Assembly: GCA_009801015.1 (NCBI GenBank) | Contig: VHZZ01010295.1 | Coordinates: 764-40,079, forward strand | DNA from: Silene noctiflora | Lineage: Eukaryota > Streptophyta > Magnoliopsida > Caryophyllales > Caryophyllaceae | Direction of reading: 5' to 3' | Length of the DNA: 39,316 bases | In this document: positions 20,097 through 32,000 of the stretch, piece after piece | How positions within the stretch are numbered: position 1 is the first letter of the stretch | How the letters are laid out: each line of letters begins with the position of its first letter | The notes under the pieces: model-generated | Seen by the model: only the letters and a program-made list of their open reading frames with translations | What the model was told of the DNA's origin: nothing | The model's database searches: none | Translations under genes and position numbers: made by a program

Positions 20097-23000
20097 CTAC
20101 AGCTTTAAGCTTATCCGCTCAGACCACTCAAAGATATCGGAATAAACACGGTCTCCTCCCAAATCCTCACCCGTAGCACCAGCGGCCACCCTGATAATAT
20201 CCTCAATCAATGCAAAGTTGCCCATTATATCAACGTGAGCACCACTTTGAGTGCCTCTACCCTCCAGAAGGTTAGCTGGAGGGGCATGATCATACTCCCT
20301 TATGTACGTCTTCATTCCAGAAGGGTTAAACCGGGTTTTACCTCTCCAACCTTTGGCAGACATATAACCAGCACTTAAAACCGGAACTGTTTCATCGCCA
20401 TTAACGTTATAAACGCCACCCTTGAGACAAGTGCCTTCGTTTGCCAATGTATCAATCTGAAAAGGAATGTAGCAATCGGCGGCAGTGCTCATCTTGTAAA
20501 CATATGCTCTTTCAGTAGGGATTCCAACTCCATACAAAGAGAAGATCTCCATTTCAGGGGCGTTTGGCAATCTGAAATTTTATAGATCAATTTAAGTTAA
20601 TAGTCACTAAGATACTTTTGCTGAAAAAAAAGGCAGGTGAAACCATAGATTGGATAGGCAATGGGTAAAAGGCACGAATGATGTGGTTTGGTTTGGGAAA
20701 CTTTTACCCGTGTTGAGTTGTGGCCTTGTGGGCTTGTGGCGCAGTGGAGCATGTATGAGTAAAGGTTTTGCTTAATGATGGCACGGTGTGGACTGTGGAG
20801 GAGCTTATGGCATCTTTTATCTCTTTTATGAGTTTTACCAAAATGCCCTGAACGCTTTTGAGTAGGCCCAGTCGGACTTATTTTAAGAGAAAAAGAGAGA
20901 GAATAACTAACCGGCTCGTCTGTAATTTAGATATGCTTTGCCTCTTGCTCAACCAATTTTATTTTGTTACTTTTAACTTAAATCGTAGTTAAGGAATACT
21001 TCCCTTATATCTTTCCAGACATAGAAAGTGAAAATTATTTTGAGATATACCAGAAAAGAAATGTGATGGTTGTTGACAATGGGACTATCTTGTTGAAAGA
21101 CCTTAGTTAGCACACGCGCCAAGTAAGGTAAACACTTCAATAATCCAACAAAAATCTCTTACTCCCTCCATAATCACAAGATGTTCCACTTCCCTTTTTT
21201 GGGTGTCCTACTGTGACGTTCCCATTTCTTTTCCTTGCTCTATTTGGGAATTATCGTTTCCTAAAATAAAAAATAACTACTCTCATTATTGAATAAAAAA
21301 AGACAATTATGATTACAAACAAGGCGCTGTGGTGAAATTGGTAGACACGTTCTTGGGAAGCAGTGCAAGGTTTGAGTCCGAGTGGCGGCAGCAATTTACT
21401 CAAGTATCCTAGATACTTTTAGATATTTACAATTCTTCCATTGCCAAACTCATGTTAATTACCCACGCAAACCCATCACCGACCTTAACATATCACTTAA
21501 AACCTTAATTTTTCTAGCTTAAACTAACCTTTCCCTCCATTTCTTAACAGTTACACCAATATTTGACAGCAAAATTAAAAAAATTTACAACAAATTAAAA
21601 CCCACCCACCCTCATTCATTGACCTTTCAGGCCTCCACGTGACCTCGTTCACTCAAAACCCTCCCAGTCTCACACATCCTCACCCGCCGAAATCCCTTAA
21701 TTTACCTTCATTGATCTCCTCTTCCTCTTCTTCACAGTCAAACCCTAGAGTTTCTCTCTGTGTCTTTCCCTTCATTTATCTGATTCCATTGATTCTCCCT
21801 CACACCACATCACTACTCTACCTATTTCTCTCTATGCCTTTTTTTCCTGGAATTTTTGATTTCGCATTAACAGCAAGGGCTTGCTCCCTTTGTTTCTCTG
21901 CTATAGACCAGATTTTTGCTCTGGTTCTTCTATTGACCTGGAAAATGATTGCTATTTCTAAACTGCACCCTCTTTCTAGCTCGCCATTGCGGGAATGCTA
22001 AAAAAGCGATCTTATGCCTTTCATCATCATTTAAGTTGGGACCACTTATCATTGTAGGAATGTAGGTGCTGCTGGTGGGGCTGACTGAAAAGGTTGTGCT
22101 GCTTGGTGATTGCCTCTGAGTAATCTTTATTGTGTATAAAGTTGAAGGTTAGTATTTATGTATGGAGGAATATTTCTCCAGGATGTGTATAAAGTTTTTA
22201 GTTATTGGAATACTTCATGCAGAAGTCAGAAGTTTGATTTAGGGGGGGATTGAATTCCTTCCAAATTGTAAATTCCCCTCTATTTTGGCGCAGGATTTTG
22301 CCTAGTTTCTCATGTCTTTTTTTGCGTCCACTATGTGTGAAATCCCATATGAATGTTTTTGGTGGGGAAGGTACATAATGATCTACTTATATAATGAAGT
22401 TCTCCACTTGTTGGTTTAATTTATTTTCCATAAACAAAGCGCAAAAAGCAAATGGGACTACAGTAATTACGGAGGGAGTACTAGGTTATTTGCGATCAAA
22501 AGTACAAGTAGCTAACAAACCAAACAGCTCTTATATAATCACGGTAAGCTAATGATACCAACCAAGCTAACTACATCATTCTTACACGACTGAAAATTAG
22601 ATATACCTGGTTTCCAGCGGATTGGACCAATACTTGAAATGGTTATACATTGGGTCATCCAAATTATCAGCAATCCCATAAGAATGATGACCATCACCAC
22701 GTTTCATCATCTTCGGAGCAACATAATTAAGTAGATCTAATATTGAACCAGCTGTGTAAACTTTGTAATCAGAAACGGCTTTTATACCCGGAATGCCCAT
22801 GTCGTGGTACTCTGTCCACACATCATGGCAGGTTGCATTTGCTAAGTTATGGCCTTTAGTAGCATCCTGAAGCAACAACAACGAGATTGAGATATAGTCA
22901 CTCAAGCAATGTGATACATTACTACCACCTATCAATTACTTTCACTCATATGTTGAAGAGGGGGTGGGGCGAAAAATTTACAAACCTCAGAGGCAATTCC

Positions 23001-26000
23001 TCACCCATCACCCTCACTTCCACAGTACATACCACTCCTAATATTTTTGAGAAATTAAAGGTAAACTGCACTATAAGGGTGAAAGGTATGAGAGCCTAGG
23101 GGGATCTGGGATCGGAGGGGTACAATATCAGGCATGGAACGTACATAAAATATTACTACAGAGTTAGGAACCAGGATAAATGGACCATATCGATGGGAAA
23201 ACATCAACTTGGCTACTACAAAAGTGCCATATGTCTCAAACATCAATTCAGTAATAGCGCCACTCAAGTCTTTCTTATTGGTGAATATGGAACAATTCAG
23301 TAATAGCGCCACTCAAGTCTTTCTTATTGGTGAATATGGAGCTATAAGCTCAATGATTTTACCTTGCAAAATCACTCAAGTACTATCCCCTTCTTTCCAA
23401 ACATTAGCTATCAACCTTGATCACCATTTAGGTTGTACCCTAATTTAGAACTATTAGCAAACTTTTACTCATCTCCCAACATGACACCATATTATATCAT
23501 CACTGACTCACAAATAAGCCTAATCCTAAATCCGGATAAATATCCCTGACAAACAAGATTTAAGGACTGTTCACCCCAGCCAAATTCCTAGCAAGTAGCA
23601 ACTGATCACAAAACTTTACAGCACATTTCTTTCAATTCCATAAGCGTTGGTCGTCAGATAAAATTGATTAGAAAACAATTAGTAAAACTTTCCAGTTCTC
23701 AAGTGTCGTCAATAAACACATTTTTATGTTTTTTAACGATCTCCCTAAATCAGTAAACCCTACACATCGAATGTGCACGTCAAGATTCTGTATGACTCAT
23801 TGCAGTTGTATTCACACAATTCCACAGGCTGCTAAACAAGTGTCAGAGCAAACTCTGGTTTTGCCAACAGAGAATAGCAATTGCCTTTTTTTGGTAAGAA
23901 GAAAACAGCAATTACCTAAATAAAAATGAGAAATTACTTATCTATGCAAACTACGGAGTATTTCAATAAAACTATTACTTCATCAAATGTTATTCATATT
24001 TATTTCTTTTGAAAACTTATTTCAAGTCTATACTTGCGAAATTCTCAAAAGTTCATGATTAACAAAAGTTTAAAAAATTACCCTGAAATCCACTCTCTCA
24101 ATTCTTGACGAATGAGCCTCAGCCACATCTTTCCCAAAAGATATGATCCTTCCATAATACACTCCTTTCCCGGATGCATCCAAATCTTCCTTCCCACTCT
24201 TGTTAGATGTAGGGCTACTGATATTCTTCTGCTTTCTCGCAATGCAGGTGAAGCCATCTTCAGGTGACCAGTCAAGGTTACCCCAAATGGTCTCACCACC
24301 TTTTGGAATCATTGACATAGTTGTATCCCACGTACGTGTCATCCTCATCACATGCTGCAATGTTTGAAGACCAAATACATCCTTATCCAACACAGAAGGT
24401 GCAACCGACCTGCAACAGTAAAAAGCTATGAAATCAGAACACCATCCTCTGTACAACTACTATCATACGCTCACAAGCTCTTGCTTAAGAAATAAATTGA
24501 TGGTTTTATACTTTTATCTAAGAGAAACAACTGCAGAGAGCAAGAAGACGACCTAATATAGCAGTTGCATATGAGCACAACTATGTGGCCACCCAAAAGC
24601 ACGTTAAGACTGGTTACTGGGGCCCTAAGTGAGCACCAACCAACATCTTTCAAAATAGGTAATTGGGTTACTGGGGTCCCTAAGTAAGCCCTCGGCCCTA
24701 AAGGAAGCTAAATAAAGAACACGCCAGATAAATAATACACAATAATGAGCTACTTGCTCAATAGTGCAGAAGTCAAGCTCCACCCCATATATTAGAACAA
24801 ATTGTAAAGTACTGTCTATTAAGTACTCCCTCCGCTTTTCTGATTTTCACGCACTTTCCTTTTCCGGAAGTTTGTTAATTTCTTCTCACTTCTAATTCTT
24901 TCCCTTTCAAGCAACTTCTTAATGTCTTTTTTACCATAATGTCCTCATGAGTATTGTATAATTATAAAATATACGATTGCTTAACCCATTAAAACTAACC
25001 GAATAATCTCAGCCCCGTGCTACTAGACAGAGTAGACACCCAACCTCAGCCCTACCCAACCCCAAGAAATACCAACTTCCAAACCGAGCGCCATCACCCA
25101 ACCACCGCTTTCCTGAAACCACTATCTCTGTCACCGTTGTAATTCAATCAAACAACACCAAAACCTCTCTCTCCCCCTCTCTCTCCCTCTCTCTCCCCCT
25201 CTCTCTATCTCCCTCTCTCTCTCTCTCTCCCTCTCTCCCCCTCTCTCTCTCCCTCTCCCTCTCTCTCCCTCTCTCTCTCTCTCTACAGATCTACTTTCCG
25301 TGTGTGCGTATGAGGTGGCTTTGTGGGTTTTGAGCCATGTGTAGGAGATCCAAAGGTCATTTTGTGCTTCAGCTGCTTTCGTTGGGTGGTAACTGCCGGA
25401 GGTCTGTCAGAAAAGAACTGCACGATTACTGGGGTCCCTAAGTAAGCCCTCGGCCCTAAAGGAAGCTAAATAAAGAACACACCAGATAAATAATACACAA
25501 TAATGAGCTACTTGCTCAATAGTGTAGAAGTCAAGCTCCACCCATATATTAGAACAAATTGTAAAGTACTGTCTATTAAGTACTCCCTCCGCTTTTCTGA
25601 TTTTCACGCACTTTCCTTTTCCGGAAGTTTGTTAATTTCTTCTCACTTCTAATTCTTTCCCTTTCAAGCAACTTCTTAATGTCTTTTTTACCTTAATGTC
25701 CTCATGAGTATAGTATAATTATAAAATATACGATTGCTTAACCCATTAAAACTAACCGAATAATCTCAGCCCCGCGCTACTAGACAGAGTAGACACCCAA
25801 CCTCAGCCCTACCCAACCCCAAGAAATACCAACTTCCAAACCGAGCGCCATCACCCAACCACCGCTTTCCTGAAACCACTATCTCTGTCACCGCTGTAAT
25901 CCAATCAAACAACACCACAACTCACTCTCTCTCTCTCTCTCTACAGATCTACTTTCCGTGTGTGCGTATGAGGTGGGTTTGTGAGTTTTGAGCCATGTGT

Positions 26001-29000
26001 AAGGGATCCAAAGGTCATTTTGTGCTTCAGCTGCTTTCGTTGGGTGGTAACTGCCGGAGGTCTGTCAGAAAAGAACTGCACGATTGGTGGTCAGAAGTCG
26101 TTTTGTGGTAGAAAGGACAACTTGCACGATGATGGTTGAAGAGAAGGTTGGTGGTGGAATGAAGGGCTGCGCGGTAGTTGAGTGGTGGTTGGTTGATTGC
26201 TTAGGTTGGGGGATTAGAGGTGATTGATGTGGGAGAGAAACATAGAGGATGGGGAAGGTTAGTGTAGTAATGTTACCACTTCTCTTAGAAAACAGAGGGA
26301 GTATCATTTTTTTCCAAATCATTACCTAATTAACAAATTCAGCAAAATAACTACCTAGAGTAATTTTTCAACCAAAATACAGTAGTGAGCATTTTACTCT
26401 TATTTTCCTTCCTAATTTCTGGCTCAGAACAAAGACATGACGTTTCTTAATTTCTACTTTCTCTCGTAATCCTCAATATAACACTCTTTCTCCTCTATTC
26501 TATTTTTTATCTTCGACATAACCACCATAAAATTACTTCTTACGTTATTTCTTTGCAATCTTTGTTGTCGTCGCCCATTAATCCACTAGGAATATCTTGT
26601 CCTCTAAACCCCTCTATTTCAGTTCTGGTCATTGACCTGTAAATTATTTGATACACCGCAAAGCAGCTAATTAATGTTTCAGATTTCTCGGAATTCATTC
26701 AATTACAGAAAACGAAGTATTAATAGGCTATCTCACATTAGTTCAGAATATAGATTCAAACAGGCAAATTCGACTACATTTGTTAGAATGGACAATGAAT
26801 TACTTAGTCCGGGCTCTTGGGAGTAATATTTTCATCACAAATGCCATTTACAAAGGAACTAAGGGGGCGTTTGGTAAGGGGAAATTAGGAAAGGAAAAGG
26901 GAATGAAACACTTCCATTCCCTTAGTTGATGTTTGTTTGACACTTTTTGTGTTTCCCTTCCCCCCATTTCCGAAATGGGTTTACCCCAAACCCATCTAAT
27001 TAGTCCCCCCTCCCTCCCAAGGGTTTCCCAACACCATTTCACCACCTATACCACCCACCAACTACTACTGTGGACACCCATTGCAACCCATCACGTCGGC
27101 ACAACCACCAGCAGTATCGCTGCCGTTCCCTCCCTCCGTTGTCGACGCCGACACAACTACCCCTCTCCATCTCGACCTTCTTTAAAAGCCATTTCCAACC
27201 TTCCCCAACCACCACTTCCACTTGATGAAATCCCTCCCCCATCCCCGAAACCTCCTTCCCCGCCCTCCAAAACACCAGATCTGATGTTTTGGAGGGCGGG
27301 GAAGGAGGTTTCGGGGGTGGGGGAGGGATTTCATAAAGTGGAAGTGGTGGTGGTTGTTTATGGGTAGGGGATTTCGACGGGCTGGGAGGGATATCTCTGT
27401 CAACGTGAATGGTGTTGCTAATGTCGGAAGTTCGGTCTGTGTGGGAAGTGGTGGTGCGAGGTTGTCTTGGGTGAAAGTGGTGATGATTGTAGGTGGTGAT
27501 AACGGTCGATGATGGTAGAAGTCAGTGATTCCCTTTCTCTTTCAATTTCTAACCAAATATGTGAGGAAAATAGGGGTGCTCCCTTTCCTTTCCTTTGAAT
27601 TCCCTTTCCCGATTTCATTCCCTTTCCCTTACTTGAACCAAACGCCCCCTAAATGATAACGAGTTCACAACAAGAGGTAACATAACAATTTCTCTTGGCC
27701 CAAAGAGCAGCTAACAAGTAACTAAATGAGATGTGATAACCCAACTATCGTAATTGATTACAAAACAAATTTGAACAGGAAGACAAGAGAGACCTGGCAA
27801 CAGCAATATCTTTGGCTTCAGCAGAAAATAGTCCAGCAACAGCTTTTGGAACACCGAGAAATGGTCCACCGATGTTCATAACTGCTTTAATATGTCTGGC
27901 GCACCAATCAGGTCCACCCCCGCCACCCACTGGAGCAGGGGCCTCAACCCACTTCATAAAATGCAGAAAGTACAAAGCTCCCATGGAATGAGGTATGACA
28001 ACCACCTTTTTCCCACCATTTGTAGCAACCATGACTTCGATATTACTTTTTATTCTGCTAAGCGATTGGTCCCTAACCTGGTAGTTTAATACACAAAACA
28101 AAACCCATTTAGACAAGTAAGCTTCATATAGCGTTATACAGCTACCAAATTGAAATTTTCGTGACAATAAGGTAAAGGAGTTTAGGACAGTGCACAGGTT
28201 AGAATGGATAAAAGTATAAAACTATGACAAAGATATCAAGGATTTATAGTCTCATCCTACCTTCTAAAGAACTTTAATGTCTAACACAACTATTCTTAAA
28301 TTTAGCCAAAGAAATTAAGATTCCGGCCCTAACCATTGGAAACACCCGACTTCTATGTCTTTTCTTCCTTCCACTGCTTCTTTTGCCACGATTCCTCCTT
28401 TACCTTAATTTACTTCTTAATTTTAAGATTCCGACCCTCAACTGTCTCATCTATCTTTTCTTATTTTCACTTCTCTCACTTAATTTACTTATCATTTTCT
28501 TTAGCTCACAAGGGATTTCTCATATTGCAAGATTGCAAATTCTGGTAACACATAAGCATTTTCCTGACACTTACTAATCTAGATTTGAATCATAAATCCT
28601 AACTAGACTACTTGATTTGAATCATTTTATTAGGTATTTGTCAATTATATTAAATAGTCCATAAAATAATTTATAGCTTCAATTATCTTGTAATGGAAGA
28701 ATATCATTGTCTGACTGGTTATTGCCAAAAGTGGCTGATCCAAAACATTTATTCAAGCAAAAAATAATGAGCCCAGATTTTTTTTTCCAACAATATGACA
28801 AGAAACTTCCATTTCCCATGATTCCAGAGACAAGTTGCTCCTTGGTTTACGGACATAATGAAACAAAGCAAAGTGAGTTCACTCAATTAGGCAAATAGCC
28901 ACATGGGTAAGGCTATGTCCCTCCAACCCCCTCACCCTACCCTTAATAGAAGCCTTTGAGGCACTGAGGTAATGCTGCTACTTGCTAGTAGCTAACTTGC

Positions 29001-32000
29001 TATGCTACACACACAGATAAAATTTAATCTCAAAATTCTAGAAGATCAATAATTGTATAATACCCATAAAGTCTATCGTATAAATGTAACATAGAAAACA
29101 GCATGAAAAAAAAACATTTAAAATGAATATACAAAAAGGCATTGGTTCACAAAAGTGTCCTCTGAGGCTTTGACAGACAATGTTAAACAGCTACTTCAGG
29201 AAACAAAGAGTCCGCATAATTCACAATTGTCGGAAAACCAAGTTTGGTCGTGTTCGACATAAAAAATGTTTAAGGGTGTGTTTGGATAGAAAAAGTGGAG
29301 GGAAGGGGAGGGGAGGGGGAAGGAGAGAAAGGAAAGGGAGGTAGGGGAAGGGGACGGGGAATGGGGACTGGATGTTTGGATACAATTTCCCTCCAAATCT
29401 TTCCTATGGTGGAGAGGTTTTGATTAGGCTTGGAGGAGGGAAAATGGATCCCTCCAAATCCCTCCCTCTCCACCCTTATTTGTTATCTAAACAAAGGATT
29501 TTAAATCCCCTACTCTCCCTCCCTTTCCTTTCCCTCCAAATCCCTCAATCCAAACACGCCTTAAAGGTACTGTTTAACAAAAACAAAATCGAAGAGCAGC
29601 TATTGGCAAAATGAGTCTTTTAGAAGACAGTCACACAATATACCTAATTATCAATAACGTCTAAGAAAAGAACAAGCAAAGGGAAAGAGACGGGAGGATA
29701 AAGAGAGTTTAAGTTACAACACATGCCACTCCATAGTTTTAGCCAGAAATGGAGAAGCACAAACAATTAACAGTGTGTACTCCTGACCAAAGAGCTTACC
29801 TATTAACAAAATATATGCATGTTGTACTTATATTCAAAGAGGCTCATTAGACAACAATACCAACGAACAAAGCAAGATCTTCATAAGTTCATATTACCCA
29901 CTTGTCATAAATATCAAGAATAAATATATCCTCAAAGTACATCATTTAATGTTTTATACAGTGACAAACAAATTGACATAATCCTTAATGCTTTTTCCAG
30001 CTCTCTCTTTCATTCAATGGCATAAATATCAGAATCTTCTAATCCTTTCTATGGTCACACTTGAGTATCTTTTATAAGACTACTAAGCCTGATCTTACTT
30101 ATTCCTAAGTTCAGCCCTAACTAATCTAGTGATTTAGAGATATTCATGTAACATAAATCCAGTACCTTAAGTAATAAATACGTAGCTTTAACTGATTAAT
30201 AGCTATGCACATCATTTGCATAAGCACCCAACCACGAAATGTTGGCTAGGTGGATGAAGTATATACCCTTCTATGTTAGAGCGTAACACTCAAATCGCCT
30301 ACAGTTTATCTTGATTTACTACTTTCTCTTTTCAATGCTATACTTACATTACCGATCTAGGAGAAACAAGAATTCCAACTAATAAAGGTAGAGAGAAACA
30401 CAGGCTAAAGTTGAAAAGAGCTTTTATTTTTATATCCTCAACCGTGAGACGTCATAGAATACAATACTAATTACTAACAACTCTACTAATAATTCATCCA
30501 AATAAATTATGCATTAACAAGCATTAGTAGTAAAAGGAATACCTCAGTATTCTGGAATGAGATTCGCCAGTCATACGCAGCCATATACATGGTCTTCTCC
30601 TCGTACCCAATACGAGCCAAATTAGCAATCAAAACAGCCCATACAAAATAGCCTGGTGCGAAATAATCAGCAGCAACAAGACCAGAGACAGGTCTGACCC
30701 TTATGCCAGGTGGATCTAATCCAGTTTCATTGTCCAAAGACATGTGCTCAACCCAGCAAAGGGGTCTGTGAAAACAAACAATGACGTATTTAGCCACGGA
30801 GGCAGAATTTTCAGGAGCGTTTAACACACCTAACTCACTAAGAATAAAACAACTGAAATTCGCCTGAGAGGAGTAATGAGATTATAGATTAACAACACAA
30901 AACAGATTTTCATGCACAATGGAAATACAAGAATACAGCATTAAAAAAGAGTCTTCAATATCAGATGGATGTATAATCAAACATCTAAAGTGATAGTCTG
31001 ATGGATCCACCTTCTGATTAATGAACAAACCAGCTGACATGACCAACTATTCACAATCACCAGTAAAAGCTAAGAAAGAACCCCAAACCTTTCACAAGGA
31101 TAAAAATTGATGCTTCATTAATGAAATGATGGAAATAAAGTATGAACCTCAACCTTACCAAAAGAACAGCATTATTAAATGGTATAGTGATTATGACTAC
31201 AAATATTGAAGTCGGGTGTGATTCATGTGATACACTGAATGAATCAGAATGGAAAACAATGAAATTAATGCCATCAGTCATACAAAGTGTCTGATATGAA
31301 TATATGATCTTCTCTGGATGAATTAATGAGGACGAGCAGAATTTTAAGATTACTTGTAGAACTCTCAGGGCCTCATTGGTTGCAACCCGAAGCTAACCAA
31401 CCACATTACCTTTGTGTATCAAGGTTCCAGCCTATGGAGAAGTAAGGGACTCAACTGTACATAATCTAGTTTTGTATTAGTATTAAAACAAAAGGTTGAT
31501 TGGTAATATGTTCTCTTGGTTGGAGGGGAAGACCATTCATGATTGATATTCATCGAAAATGACTTCTTCGCTTTCCAGAACTGACTTTTGGTAGGATATT
31601 TAGAGGGAAAATTCAGAAAAAGGTTAGGAAAAACATTGCAGGAAGTACGAGTCATAAATATTTCTTAAAGCAATGAAAAAGCAATAGAATACAAGGGATC
31701 CTCAAATGCTAACAATTACAAAGAAGCGCAATACCATTGAATTCACTTTATGGAATACCCTTAGACCTTAAAAGCACCCCCAACTGTAGCCCACAAAGAG
31801 GCTATAAAAGCAACTCTACCCAAAATATAATCTAACGAATGTCGAGTCCATGAGGATATACGAAAATTCCGGTCCAACCACATACACCAAAATATAGAAA
31901 GCACCACACATCCTAAATGCACTCCTAATTCTTATGTTTAAGGCGAAAAGTTAAACATTACGTCAAGTCGTCAATTATTCATTGAGCGCCACCTTCTTCA

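Larger units (their letters stand above)
20572..22606 (-). other. PDAT1 intron 5
   Basis: This is a 2035-bp intron with donor GTATAT and acceptor TTTCAG. About two thirds of it is the Stowaway-ended insertion at 21162-22478. The rest shows no feature. Confidence 0.85.
24670..26085. repeat. large tandem duplication (two units of 758 and 658 bp)
   Basis: Unit 1 (24670-25427) and unit 2 (25428-26085) are near-identical from ACTGGGGTCCCTAAGTAAGC to AAAAGAACTGCACGATT. The main difference is a CT tract that is about 100 bp longer in unit 1. The junction shares TT. Each unit begins in intron sequence and includes the left end of a Stowaway-like element, so the duplication postdates that insertion. 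Confidence 0.95.
24410..27793 (-). other. PDAT1 intron 3, the largest
   Basis: This is a 3384-bp intron. The donor reads AG|GTCTCT, still GT but away from the usual GTAAG-type consensus; the acceptor is TTGCAG. More than half of the intron is a 0.7 kb tandem duplication, a Stowaway-ended element and a Tourist element. The stretch 26304-26862 shows nothing recognisable. Confidence 0.85.

Noticed and set aside
21639-22001. 120-codon frame in PDAT1 intron 5
   Set aside because: Pyrimidine-rich, serine/proline/leucine-rich translation of a UTR-like sequence; no domain seen.
26933-27403. Overlapping proline-, histidine- and glycine-rich frames on both strands
   Set aside because: They come from the low-complexity inverted repeat in the Tourist-type element and mirror each other.
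31740-31950. Possible remnant of a LINE-like 3' coding end in PDAT1 intron 1
   Set aside because: The minus-strand reading has weak resemblance and many stops; without a search I could not support it.
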